A stretch of DNA of 13,647 nt from Phycisphaerae bacterium (GCA_002688155.1 NZCH01000097.1:1-13647); one strand, 5' to 3'. Positions 5,256-12,850 are shown, counted from the first letter of the stretch. The notes: generated from the letters alone by a model not told the origin. Program-made: numbers and translations.

Positions 5256-7949
5256 ATGATGACGCAAATCCCACTACGGTTGTCCGGCGATGCCAGGGTG
5301 CCATACCGTGACTGGCCCGTCACGCAGGGTGTGCCGTTCGCGGACGGCCAGCTGCAGGCCGGCACGCCGGTGCGCGTGGTCGATGAAGCGGGCAACGCGC
5401 GCCCGACACAGTCAGACGTGTTGGCCACGTGGCACCGGGATCGCAAGTTCGTCAAATGGCTGCTCGTTGACTTTCAAGCTGACTTTGGCGCGGGCCCGCC
5501 AGAGAACCTCTTTCTCGAATACGGCCCCGACGCGGCGCCGCCGGCGCACGATCATGCCATCGAGTTCACACAGCAGGACAGGCAAGTCACATTCGACACG
5601 GGCGTGTTGCGCCTCGAATCGGCGTGGGCGCCGTACTACGTGGCACCGACGCCTGGACATGGCAATCCGTTTCGACGGTTGCAGGTGCGCACCGGGGACC
5701 GCTGGCATGACCTGCTGCGTAACGACGAGCCAATCCAACTCTACATCCGTGACCATATGGGCAACGTGTACGACTCGACGGCTGCGGCGCCGCGGCCGCG
5801 TGTGATCGTGGAAGAGACCGGCCCGCTGCGCGCGTGCCTGTGCATAACAGGGCTCCACGCCAGCCCCGGCGGAAAACTGGTTTGCCCGTACACGTTGCGA
5901 CTGCACCTGTTCGCCGGCCGGCGCGACATTCGTATGCATCACACGTTCGTGTTCGACCAGGAGCCGCGCGCGTTCGAAGTCGTTGCGATGGGCGTGAAGC
6001 TGCCTCTGGACGTGGGCAAGCTGTTCGGGTCGGCGGTCGGGGGCGTCGACCAGTCGTACGAAAGCAAGAATGGCGGGACGATCGCCATGCTGCAACGCGA
6101 CGACTTGAACTGTGAAGTCACGGTTGATGATGAATCGTTCGCATGCGACGGCAACACGCGCGGCTGGGCCATCAGTCTCGGGGAATCGGTCCGCCCGGTC
6201 GCCGTCGTCAAGGATGCGTGGCAGGAGTACCCCAAGGGTTTCGCGGTCGATCCCAGCGGCATCGATGTGCAGATCTGGCCTGAGTCGTACGGTCAGTCGC
6301 TCACGTTCACCACGCCCTATGTCGAACAGGCGATCGACTTTAACGTCTTCGACGAGCTGCTGGGCACGATGATGGACGAGGACGCGTTCGTGCGTCTGCT
6401 CAACGAACACCCCAATGCGCCGCTGAACCTCAAGAGCGTACACGCGCGCACGCTCGAGCAGGTGCTCTGGCTCGAGCAAATGGTCGAGAAACACGCGGGC
6501 GACCGGGCCGTGTCGTACAACGACACGGACACGCTCGACGGCATGGGCGCGGCCAAGACGACGCAGATCACGCTGCACCTGGGAGACGCGACGCTGGGCG
6601 CCCGGGACGCAGAGTCGTTCGCACAACAGGTCCAGCAACCGCTGATCGCGCCCGCGGACCCGCAACACACGTGCGCGACGGGTGCGCTCGGTCACGCGTA
6701 CCACGCGGGCGACCCGCGCTTCGCACGCGTCGATGCGCTGCTCGACAAGCTGTTCTATATCTCGGCCGTCGAGCCCAACGTGTTCTGCCGGCGCTACGGC
6801 ATGATGACGTACGGCAACATGCCCTGCGGACACGCGAAGGCCGCTCCCGGCATCGCGTACGTGCACCACCACGGAAACAACGATCCAGACAAGGCGCTGC
6901 GCTGGGTCGGCCAGTATAACAACGAAGCATGCGATGAAATCATGTCCGTCTGGATCGACTTCGTGCGCACCGGCCGGCGCGAGTCGTACGCGGTCGCGCA
7001 GGGGTACAGCCGCGCCGTGGCGGACGTGGGCTTTTGCCACGCAGACACGCGCCACCCCGAGCACGTCGGGCTCATGCACTATCACAACGCGTCGCAGTGG
7101 TCCGGCGGGCCAAGTCCGTCGCATTCACTGATCACCGGAATCATGTGGCACTACTACTTCACCGGCGACCGCCGCTTGCTCGAAGTCGCCGTCGAAAACG
7201 CCGACTGGGCGGTGAACCACCAGACGCCCTCGGGACTCGTCTATAACGCCGGCGGCACATTGCACCGCGAATTCACGGGTCCCATCTGGTCACTGGCGGA
7301 GGTTTACCAGGCGACGTGGCACGCCAGGTACGCCGACGTCGCGCGACGATCGATCAACTGGTTCCTGCGCACCGTCAGTGAAAAGGGCTACTACCCGATT
7401 TCGGTGTACACGCGCGGCGAGTTCGGAGACGAAGCGCACGTCCACCCGGACCCGAAACTCTCGCCGGGTCGGCTGAGTAACGGCAACCACCGCAACATTT
7501 ATCCGCTCTGGGAAATCGCCCTGCGATTGTTTGACTCCCAAACGTTGCGTGACCACCTCGTCGCTGAGGCCGACCAGTTCCTGTGGCTGATCAAACTGGA
7601 TACGATCGGCTACTGGACGCCCGTCGTCTGCCTCGCGTACGACATCACCGGCGATCCGAAGTACGCCGCCTATGCCAGGCACATCGTCGACACCGCCGGC
7701 GTCGCGCGGCTTGAGATGCTTTGCGAAGCCCTCAAGCTCGGTTCGTACAACATCCTCAGCGACATCAACCGCCTGACACGCACCGCCGCCGACGGTATGG
7801 ACCGTGACCCGGCCGCGTTCGACAGTGCGCTGCAACGATGGCAACAGGAACGCGCCAAGTGCGATAGCGACCCGGTCGAAATCTTCGACCCGCCCAAAGT
7901 TGGCGAGGTAGTGAGCATCGGAGTATTGAGCACGGCGGATCTGCCGTAG
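5256..7949 (+). CDS. YetA/PcRGLX-like protein (exo-rhamnogalacturonan lyase-related)
   Basis: The product (897 aa) resembles the YetA/PcRGLX family, named after the exo-rhamnogalacturonan lyase of Penicillium (PL26), which removes disaccharides from the rhamnogalacturonan-I backbone by beta-elimination. An N-terminal RIFT-barrel-like domain (about 1-100) carries the typical WPVTQGVPF segment (20-28). A large beta-sandwich follows (about 105-450), then an alpha/alpha toroid (about 470-865). Conserved-looking polar clusters line the toroid: H537-H539 with GNND (540-543), H595, D597, H600, H603, H608, H610 and GGPSPSHS (617-624). Catalytic residues cannot be assigned with confidence from sequence. 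Length is close to B. subtilis YetA. No signal peptide is present, so it should act in the cytoplasm on imported oligosaccharides. ATG 5256 and ATG 5259 are adjacent; AAGG at 5250-5253 fits the second slightly better. The family call is good; lyase activity is inferred. Confidence 0.82.
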   Translation: MMTQIPLRLSGDARVPYRDWPVTQGVPFADGQLQAGTPVRVVDEAGNARPTQSDVLATWHRDRKFVKWLLVDFQADFGAGPPENLFLEYGPDAAPPAHDHAIEFTQQDRQVTFDTGVLRLESAWAPYYVAPTPGHGNPFRRLQVRTGDRWHDLLRNDEPIQLYIRDHMGNVYDSTAAAPRPRVIVEETGPLRACLCITGLHASPGGKLVCPYTLRLHLFAGRRDIRMHHTFVFDQEPRAFEVVAMGVKLPLDVGKLFGSAVGGVDQSYESKNGGTIAMLQRDDLNCEVTVDDESFACDGNTRGWAISLGESVRPVAVVKDAWQEYPKGFAVDPSGIDVQIWPESYGQSLTFTTPYVEQAIDFNVFDELLGTMMDEDAFVRLLNEHPNAPLNLKSVHARTLEQVLWLEQMVEKHAGDRAVSYNDTDTLDGMGAAKTTQITLHLGDATLGARDAESFAQQVQQPLIAPADPQHTCATGALGHAYHAGDPRFARVDALLDKLFYISAVEPNVFCRRYGMMTYGNMPCGHAKAAPGIAYVHHHGNNDPDKALRWVGQYNNEACDEIMSVWIDFVRTGRRESYAVAQGYSRAVADVGFCHADTRHPEHVGLMHYHNASQWSGGPSPSHSLITGIMWHYYFTGDRRLLEVAVENADWAVNHQTPSGLVYNAGGTLHREFTGPIWSLAEVYQATWHARYADVARRSINWFLRTVSEKGYYPISVYTRGEFGDEAHVHPDPKLSPGRLSNGNHRNIYPLWEIALRLFDSQTLRDHLVAEADQFLWLIKLDTIGYWTPVVCLAYDITGDPKYAAYARHIVDTAGVARLEMLCEALKLGSYNILSDINRLTRTAADGMDRDPAAFDSALQRWQQERAKCDSDPVEIFDPPKVGEVVSIGVLSTADLP

Positions 7950-7970
7950 GCGGCGAGTTGACGTGCGCAA

Positions 7971-7990
7971 ACCCCGGACGCGCCGGGGGT
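7971..7990 (+). terminator. GC-rich hairpin after the YetA-like gene
   Basis: CCCCGG (7972-7977) pairs with CCGGGG (7983-7988) around a 5-nt loop, and A7971 can pair with T7990 if one G is bulged. It begins 22 nt after the stop codon, a typical terminator position. There is no T-run behind it, so termination may need another factor or be partial. Confidence 0.4.
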
Positions 7991-8204
7991 GTCACTGTTG
8001 AGCCATGGCGGTGCGACCATGCAGTCCAAGTCTGTCCGGTCACCCATTGGCGCTTCGACTATTCGTGATGTGCTGATGAGACTTCCGGTCGGCCAGCGGC
8101 GCTGCAGTCATTGCTGGTTTGCAGGACCGGTGCATTGGGCCGCTGTCTGATCATTGAATTGACTGTGCAAACCGCTCTTGCGAACAGGCTGCCGGCCTGG
8201 CGTG

Positions 8205-8225
8205 GGGAACCGGGTCTGGTTTCCC
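8205..8225 (-). terminator. Hairpin downstream of the amidohydrolase gene
   Basis: GGGAACC (8205-8211) and GGTTTCCC (8218-8225) form a 7-bp stem with a single bulged T and a 6-nt loop, about 36 nt beyond the amidohydrolase stop. No U-run follows on the minus strand. It is a possible terminator or 3' end stabiliser only. Confidence 0.3.
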
Positions 8226-8260
8226 TTCGAGTCGCTTTTGCGCGGGTTTTGATGATCCGG

Positions 8261-9430
8261 TCATTGTGAAGTCAAGTTGCATTCGAACGGTAAGCCATCT
8301 TTAAACACGCGCACAGGAAAGAAGTGCTGGCGGGCGAGACGAGTTTGGCCCTCCACGTCGGTCAGCATGAACTGGCCGTCCATGATTCGCAGCAGTGTGA
8401 TGTCAGCGCTGCGGCCTGGCAGCAGCCGACCGCAGCGATCGGCGATGCCCATCGCACGGGCCGGTTCGGACGTCACGGCGCGAATTACATGCGGCAGAGG
8501 CATACCCAGCAGAAACAGCTTGCTCATCGTGGTCGTCATGTCGTACACGGGGCCGTCAATATTGAACCGATGTATGTCCGTGCTGATTGTGTCGGGCCAG
8601 AATTCGTGCTGCTGACACGCCGGCTCGGCAACGCGCCAGGCGAAACTTCCCACGCCGTGTCCGACATCGAAGATGACGCCTCGATCGCGCGCCTGGCGCA
8701 TTGATTTGGCCGGGGCATGGTCCGGCCCGGAAAAACCCGTGTCTGATTGCGGATGGTACATGTGCGTGACGATGTCGCCCGGGCGCAGGGCCGCAAGCAT
8801 GTCACCCACCGGAATGTTTGAGCCGACGTGGTGGACCATACACGGCAGGCCTGTCCGGTCCGCCGCTTCCACGGCGCTGCTGAGCCCGGCCTGCTCGTTG
8901 CCCGGATGATTGTTCGCCAGGCTCGCGGACAGCCGGACTTTCGTTCCCACAATGCGCTGCGGGTACTGCTTGATGCAGGCCACTGCCGACTCGACGTCAA
9001 TGTAGTTGATGTCCCACAGGTCGCCGATGCGTGGGTCAACCCGGGGATGACCCTGCACACCGATCCTGGAGATGTTCAGCAGCGCGTAGACTGCTTCGCG
9101 CGCTTGTGGCATGACGTATCGGTGAAACGTCGGGTAGGTCAGCGCTCCGGCCGAGCCGGTGTCCAGAAGCGTCGTGACGCCGGTCGCCAGTCCCACCTGG
9201 TCCGGGTCAACGCTGTAGATGCCCATGCCCCCATACACGTGCGTGTGCAGATCGATCAGGCCGGGCGCCACGATCAGGCCGGACGCGTCGATGATCTGGT
9301 CGCCATCGGCGGGCAGCCCCGGTTCGATCCGGTCGATCAGACCGCTGCGCACGCGGACATCATCTTGCACCGCCGGTCCGCCACCGCCATCGTGCACCTG
9401 ACCACCTTTGATCAAGAAACCTTCGCTCAT
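8261..9430 (-). CDS. Amidohydrolase/deacetylase family metallohydrolase
   Basis: The product (389 aa) is an amidohydrolase-superfamily enzyme of the dihydroorotase-like deacetylase group (Atu3266/EF0837 type), which hydrolyses N-acyl or O-acyl groups of small molecules. A small beta-sandwich is built from both termini (about 1-55 and 335-389). The TIM barrel carries a complete binuclear metal site: H62 and H64 in LHTHVYGG, the likely carboxylated lysine K164 in GTKVRLS, H200 in MVHHVG, H223 in THMYH, and catalytic D285 in STDIH. GRSADITLL (339-347) is the usual C-terminal signature. The start at 9430 has GAAGGA a few nt upstream. It is transcribed alone, away from the aldolase cluster, across a long shared upstream region. 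No signal peptide is seen. An acylated intermediate of the neighbouring sugar pathway is a plausible substrate, but that is inference. Dihydroorotase itself is unlikely because no pyrimidine genes are nearby. Confidence 0.87.
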   Translation of the reverse strand: MSEGFLIKGGQVHDGGGGPAVQDDVRVRSGLIDRIEPGLPADGDQIIDASGLIVAPGLIDLHTHVYGGMGIYSVDPDQVGLATGVTTLLDTGSAGALTYPTFHRYVMPQAREAVYALLNISRIGVQGHPRVDPRIGDLWDINYIDVESAVACIKQYPQRIVGTKVRLSASLANNHPGNEQAGLSSAVEAADRTGLPCMVHHVGSNIPVGDMLAALRPGDIVTHMYHPQSDTGFSGPDHAPAKSMRQARDRGVIFDVGHGVGSFAWRVAEPACQQHEFWPDTISTDIHRFNIDGPVYDMTTTMSKLFLLGMPLPHVIRAVTSEPARAMGIADRCGRLLPGRSADITLLRIMDGQFMLTDVEGQTRLARQHFFPVRVFKDGLPFECNLTSQ

Positions 9431-9576
9431 GTGTCCTTCAGGGGTTGATCATGCTCGAACACCAGTCGGGTGACGGGTTCGCGGTCCCTGTCACTTCGAC
9501 ATCACGCACTGACACTGACTGCCCGGTTGTTCGGGAGAATCCCCAGGTTACCACGTGCTCTTAGCGTCCGACATGG

Positions 9577-9591
9577 CAGATAGTATATCTG
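9577..9591. promoter_or_regulatory. Perfect CAGATA-GTA-TATCTG inverted repeat, operator candidate
   Basis: Six-base arms match perfectly around a 3-nt centre, in an AT-rich patch of a GC-rich intergenic region roughly 150 nt from the amidohydrolase start. The minus strand reads TATACT across the centre, so a -10 element could be embedded, allowing a bound dimer to block polymerase. Operator function is inferred. Confidence 0.45.
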
Positions 9592-9615
9592 ACTTGCAGT
9601 GGGCGACCAGGCAAC

Positions 9616-9633
9616 TGCAGCGATGTGCAGCGA
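9616..9633. repeat. Two TGCAGCGA direct repeats spaced one helical turn
   Basis: TGCAGCGA occurs at 9616-9623 and again at 9626-9633, so the copies are in register at 10 bp. This places them on the same face of the DNA and fits a binding site for a direct-repeat regulator, although two copies could also be chance. Confidence 0.45.
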
Positions 9634-9759
9634 ATGTCCGCGTGAGTTGTTCTGCCATCGGATGGTGTGTCCTTTCACCGGGGGCCATTGCCCCTGCCAT
9701 TCACAGCGGTGGGACCTTTCGCCGGCCGAGTCTTGAACCCGTACGCGTTTGTTTCATTT

Positions 9760-9799
9760 TCGCAAATCGTCGCATTCTGTCGCATTTCGTCGCGTACTG
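9760..9799. repeat. Four tandem degenerate 10-bp repeats
   Basis: TCGCAAATCG, TCGCATTCTG, TCGCATTTCG and TCGCGTACTG follow each other without gaps at an exact 10-bp period; all start with TCGC and end in G. They lie about 120-160 nt before the aldolase start. One helical turn per unit suggests cooperative protein binding, or DNA curvature from the phased T/A stretches. The array is seen; the role is inferred. Confidence 0.55.
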
Positions 9800-9849
9800 A
9801 CGCCGTAGAAACGGCAAACCGGTAACATATGCGGTACGGTCAGAGGCTC

Positions 9850-9889
9850 CCTGCGCACACGCAGGCTCCAGGACAGCACCCCGTTGGGG
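9850..9889 (+). promoter_or_regulatory. Two consecutive hairpins in the aldolase leader
   Basis: CCTGCG (9850-9855) pairs with CGCAGG (9860-9865) around CACA, and the hairpin is flanked by two copies of AGGCTCC (9844-9850 and 9863-9869). CCCC (9879-9882) then pairs with GGGG (9886-9889) around GTT, directly before an in-frame ATG at 9891. The second hairpin would hide that ATG's upstream contact, which favours ATG 9921 as the true start, or indicates translational control. Confidence 0.4.
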
Positions 9890-9920
9890 CATGCCGCTGC
9901 ATGTGGATGAACAGTTACAG

Positions 9921-10703
9921 ATGAGCGACCATCCCTTAATCGATCGAGTCGGCGAGCTTCTGGAGACGCACGACTGTCTGTATGGAATGATCTGCCGCGA
10001 CGCGACTCTCACGGACATCGAACTGATGGCCCAGGCGGGTTACCACGTCGTCTGGCTGGACCTCGAACACGGTCCGCAGTCGACGCAAGTTGCCATCGAA
10101 CTGGGACGCACCATCTCGCATCTGGGCATGGTCCCGCTTGTGCGCATTCCCGAGCTTTCAAGAACGTACATGCAGATTCTTCTGGATGGCGGCATCCAGA
10201 TTATGACGTTGCCTGATGTGCGGTCCGTCGAGCAGACGCGCAGGTTTGTCCAGTTAGGCAAGTACCCGCCGATGGGTCAGCGCGGCGTTTCGTCGTCGAG
10301 TGCCGGGATCGGCTTCAATCTGGGCAACGACCCGGAAGAAACGCTGCGACAGGCGAACCAGGCGACGTACCTGATGGTCATGATCGAGAGTGATGAAGGT
10401 TTCGATGCCCTCGACACGATCCTTGCCGTCGACGGCATCGGCATGATCACGATCGGCCCCGCCGACTGGGCAACGAGCCTGGGCCTGTTTGGCAGTGACG
10501 CGGATTCGCACCTGGCTCCGAAGATTGAGCGCGTACTGCGGGCGGCCGCCGACGCGGGTGTGATCTGCACGATGACGGCCGGCAACGCTGAGCGCACTGC
10601 TTATTACCGCGACCTGGGTGCGCGGATCATCTTTGCCGGCGTTGACGTGAATCTGACGCGGCGGACGCTGTGCGAGGCCCTGGACGCAGTGTCGCATGCA
10701 TGA
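9921..10703 (+). CDS. HpcH/HpaI family class II aldolase (first copy)
   Basis: The product (260 aa) is a pyruvate-dependent class II aldolase of the HpcH/HpaI family, the group of HpaI, GarL and RhmA, which split 2-keto-3-deoxy sugar acids or related 4-hydroxy-2-oxo acids into pyruvate and an aldehyde. The active-site set is complete: D47-L-E49-H50-G-P (general base His), R75 in LVRIP (pyruvate carboxylate), E156 in MIESDEG and D182 in GPADW as metal ligands. W183 replaces the usual Leu after that Asp, which may reshape the pocket. YPPMGQRGV (115-123) is the usual loop with the G-x-R-G turn. ATG 9891 is an in-frame alternative that adds ten residues, but it sits against a hairpin; neither start has a good Shine-Dalgarno. 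It leads the rightward cluster. With a PcRGLX-like gene nearby, a rhamnonate-type substrate is conceivable but unproven. Confidence 0.88.
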   Translation: MSDHPLIDRVGELLETHDCLYGMICRDATLTDIELMAQAGYHVVWLDLEHGPQSTQVAIELGRTISHLGMVPLVRIPELSRTYMQILLDGGIQIMTLPDVRSVEQTRRFVQLGKYPPMGQRGVSSSSAGIGFNLGNDPEETLRQANQATYLMVMIESDEGFDALDTILAVDGIGMITIGPADWATSLGLFGSDADSHLAPKIERVLRAAADAGVICTMTAGNAERTAYYRDLGARIIFAGVDVNLTRRTLCEALDAVSHA

Positions 10704-10856
10704 CCCGCCCAGCGGCCTGTGGGCCACGTAATAAATGAGAGCACTTTTCTTTATTGACTGGTGCATTTATCATCCCTGTGTCACGCGGGTCACATGCACG
10801 ATGCCAGTGCGGTGGCTGCGTGAGGACGTCGTAACGGGCAGAATGAAGGACACAAG
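10704..10856 (+). promoter_or_regulatory. Gap before the dehydrogenase with AT-rich patch
   Basis: The 153-nt gap contains an AT-rich stretch (10729-10757) unlike its surroundings, followed by imperfect long-range pairing (ACTGG and GTGCAT at 10757-10766 against ATGCAC at 10794-10799 and CCAGT at 10804-10808). TTGACT (10754-10759) looks like a -35, but no matching -10 lies at the right distance. A separate promoter for the dehydrogenase is plausible but not shown. Confidence 0.3.
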
Positions 10857-11930
10857 GTGCAGAGGATGAATCAGGGGTCACCGGCGAATCACAGCGGATC
10901 CTCCCTGGCCTGCACCATGAGGGCGGTGGTCTTGCACGAGTTCAGCAAGCCGTTCGTCATTGAGCAGGTGGATCGCCCCGAAACTGAACCCGACGAGGTG
11001 TTGATTGAAACACGCACCTGCGGGATCTGTTGCACCGATATCCACATGCAGGACGGCGTGGCCTACGTACCCGAATTGCCGTACATTCCAGGGCACGAGC
11101 CGGCAGGCGTCGTGGTTGAGGTCGGCGGCGACGTCAATGACGTTTTCGTCGGCGACCGAGTCGTTCCCTATCTGTTCATCACCGACGGAGACGAACTGCA
11201 CAAAGACCCCCGGCATGCACCCAGCGCCACGGTCAAACACATCATTGGCACGTCCATCCCCGGTGGATTCGCCGAGTATTTCAAGGCACCGGCCCGCAAT
11301 TTGCTCAAACTGCCGCCCAACATTCCCTTTGAGAGTGGTGGTTTGGTCAGTTGTGCGATTATCACTGCCGTCCACGCCTTGCATCGGTCACGTGCTGCCG
11401 CCGGGGAAACGGCCATCGTGATCGGCATTGGCGGCATCGGCATCGTGGAGATACAGATTCTCGCAGCCAAAGGTTGTCGGGTCATTGCGATCGGCCGCAC
11501 ACCCGAGGATCTGGACCTGGCACGCCACGCGGGCGCGGACCTGGCCGTGACCGCTGAGCAAAGCGCTAAGATCATGTCCTTCACGGGCGGCAACGGCGCC
11601 GATCTTGCATTCGATTTGGTCGGCATCGCATCGACGATGAAAACGTGCGTCGATCTGCTGCGCGTCCGCGGCCGGCTGATCATCATCGGGGAAGAAGATG
11701 AATGCCCGCCCATCAACACAATCCAGATCGCGCAACGTGAGTTGGAGATCCTCGGATCGCGCAACGGCGGCATCGACGACGCCCGGGAAGCGATCGAATT
11801 GATGACCCGGGGTGTCGTGACGCCCCGCATCGATCGTGTCATGCCGCTCGAGCAATTCAACGAGGCGATGGATTACATGCGATCGGGCAAAGCCCGCGGC
11901 CGCGTGGTCATCCGCGTGAAGGATGACTGA
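10857..11930 (+). CDS. Zinc-type alcohol/polyol dehydrogenase lacking structural zinc site
   Basis: The product (357 aa from GTG) is a medium-chain zinc dehydrogenase of the alcohol/sorbitol dehydrogenase superfamily. Catalytic zinc ligands are visible as C58 in CGICCTD, H80-E81 in PGHEPAG, and C166 in LVSCAIITAVHAL. The lobe that normally carries four structural-zinc cysteines (about 100-135) has none. The coenzyme loop is G190-x-G192-G193-x-G195, and the second strand ends in G212-R213 instead of the Asp typical of NAD enzymes, suggesting NADP preference. Start: GTG 10857 has AAGGA 6 nt upstream; ATG 10866 has AAGG 8 nt upstream; family similarity begins only at M21 (ATG 10917), so there is a 17-20-residue N-terminal extension if the upstream starts are used. 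It lies between an aldolase and an isomerase and probably oxidises a sugar alcohol or sugar acid, or reduces the aldehyde from the aldol cleavage. Confidence 0.87.
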   Translation: MQRMNQGSPANHSGSSLACTMRAVVLHEFSKPFVIEQVDRPETEPDEVLIETRTCGICCTDIHMQDGVAYVPELPYIPGHEPAGVVVEVGGDVNDVFVGDRVVPYLFITDGDELHKDPRHAPSATVKHIIGTSIPGGFAEYFKAPARNLLKLPPNIPFESGGLVSCAIITAVHALHRSRAAAGETAIVIGIGGIGIVEIQILAAKGCRVIAIGRTPEDLDLARHAGADLAVTAEQSAKIMSFTGGNGADLAFDLVGIASTMKTCVDLLRVRGRLIIIGEEDECPPINTIQIAQRELEILGSRNGGIDDAREAIELMTRGVVTPRIDRVMPLEQFNEAMDYMRSGKARGRVVIRVKDD

Positions 11931-12019
11931 CCCGTGAGGCCAATACACCAGGACAATGACCCGGTTTCGTGCGGCCCGTCTTCGGTCGACCATGCCCACC
12001 GAGCCCCGAGCAAAGCACT

Positions 12020-12838
12020 ATGAAAAAATCCATCATCGCCAACCCGATGGTACTGACCCACTATGGGTGGCCGCTGGAAAAGGCACTGGCACTTCTGGCG
12101 GAAATCGGTTTCGGGCGCATTGAATTGTGTCGCCCCGATCTCGCCGGCTGGCTCACGCCGGATCTGCGCGGGCAACTGGCCGATCACGTCACGGACCTTG
12201 GCATGACCCTGGCCGGCCTCAACGTCCCGGATTCCGATGAATTCCAGGGTCTGCAATCTCCTGACGACGTTGCGCCCGTGCTCGCCTCACTGAAGCGCGA
12301 GATCGACCTTGCGGTCGATCTGCGCGTCGACTACCTGTTGACCTGGGAAGGTCGCGTACCCCGGGACGTCAGCGCAGCCGACCGTCACGACTGGCTGCTT
12401 GACTGCACCGTGGACCTGTTTCAACAGGTAATGCAACACGCCGAATCGCGCGGTATCGATGTCGTGGTCGAGGTGCATCCCTTCACGATGGGCATCGATG
12501 TCGATTGGCTTGTCAAGCTCATCGACGGCGTCGACAGCGCTCGGTTCGGTGTTGCCTACGATTCCTGCCACTACGGTGTGGGCTCGCCGGAAAAATACAT
12601 CGAGGCGATCGATGTGCTCGGCCCACGCATCAAGGCGGTTCACCTGTCCGACAGCGACACCCGCAGCAGCGAACTGCATTTCCCGCCCGGACGCGGCTGT
12701 CTCGACATGGACGGTATCGTCGCGGCACTTGAGAGGATCGGCTTCGACGGCAATCTCATGGTCGACACGTGGTTGTACCCCGCACCGGAGCGCGCACTGC
12801 GAGAGGGCATGGCGTATATTCAACGGCTACTCGCCTGA
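12020..12838 (+). CDS. Sugar phosphate isomerase/epimerase-like TIM barrel (second copy)
   Basis: The product (272 aa) is another xylose-isomerase-like/AP-endonuclease-2 TIM barrel, but of a different subfamily from the copy at 1368-2219. Metal-site residues at strand ends are E151 in VVEVHP, D181 and H184 in AYDSCHYG, and H208 in VHLSDSD. The position where most relatives carry the last Glu ligand reads D249 in MVDTW. GRGCLDMDGIV (224-234) is the conserved loop before the last helix. A GTG-initiated extension to 11969 exists but has no ribosome binding site and no family similarity, so ATG 12020 is chosen; only a weak GAG-type site precedes it. It lies 89 nt after the dehydrogenase and 29 nt before the second aldolase, so it is likely co-transcribed with both. 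It probably interconverts a keto-sugar or keto-acid produced by the dehydrogenase. The exact reaction is unknown. Confidence 0.86.
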   Translation: MKKSIIANPMVLTHYGWPLEKALALLAEIGFGRIELCRPDLAGWLTPDLRGQLADHVTDLGMTLAGLNVPDSDEFQGLQSPDDVAPVLASLKREIDLAVDLRVDYLLTWEGRVPRDVSAADRHDWLLDCTVDLFQQVMQHAESRGIDVVVEVHPFTMGIDVDWLVKLIDGVDSARFGVAYDSCHYGVGSPEKYIEAIDVLGPRIKAVHLSDSDTRSSELHFPPGRGCLDMDGIVAALERIGFDGNLMVDTWLYPAPERALREGMAYIQRLLA

Positions 12839-12850
12839 TCGGCGCACACC

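Larger units (their letters stand above)
7950..8260. other. Convergent intergenic region
   Basis: These 311 nt lie between the 3' ends of the large plus-strand gene and the minus-strand amidohydrolase. Apart from two candidate terminator hairpins near its edges I see no coding potential, RNA gene or clear repeat. Overlapping short frames here are continuations of antisense frames of the large gene. Confidence 0.6.
9431..9920. promoter_or_regulatory. Long divergent intergenic region with repeats
   Basis: About 490 nt separate the amidohydrolase from the first aldolase, the largest internal non-coding gap in the window. It holds an inverted repeat, a pair of direct repeats, a 10-bp tandem array and two hairpins, listed separately. 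A frame at 9555-9800 is open but lacks a ribosome binding site, has no recognisable content and covers the repeats, so I do not call it a gene. Promoters for both flanking genes should lie here. TATACT on the minus strand inside the inverted repeat is a good -10 match but lacks a clear -35. Confidence 0.55.

Noticed and set aside
5183..5455. N-terminal extension of the Gfo/Idh/MocA gene
   Set aside because: The extra 91 residues lack family similarity and run antisense into the divergent gene. ATG 5182 lies just before the Rossmann strand.
5412..7124. Long minus-strand open frame (570 codons) inside the YetA-like gene
   Set aside because: Val/Arg/His-rich shadow of a well-supported gene, with no ribosome binding site or recognisable domain.
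9555..9800. 81-codon plus-strand frame in the long intergenic region
   Set aside because: GTG start without a ribosome binding site, no recognisable domain, and overlap with direct and inverted repeats.
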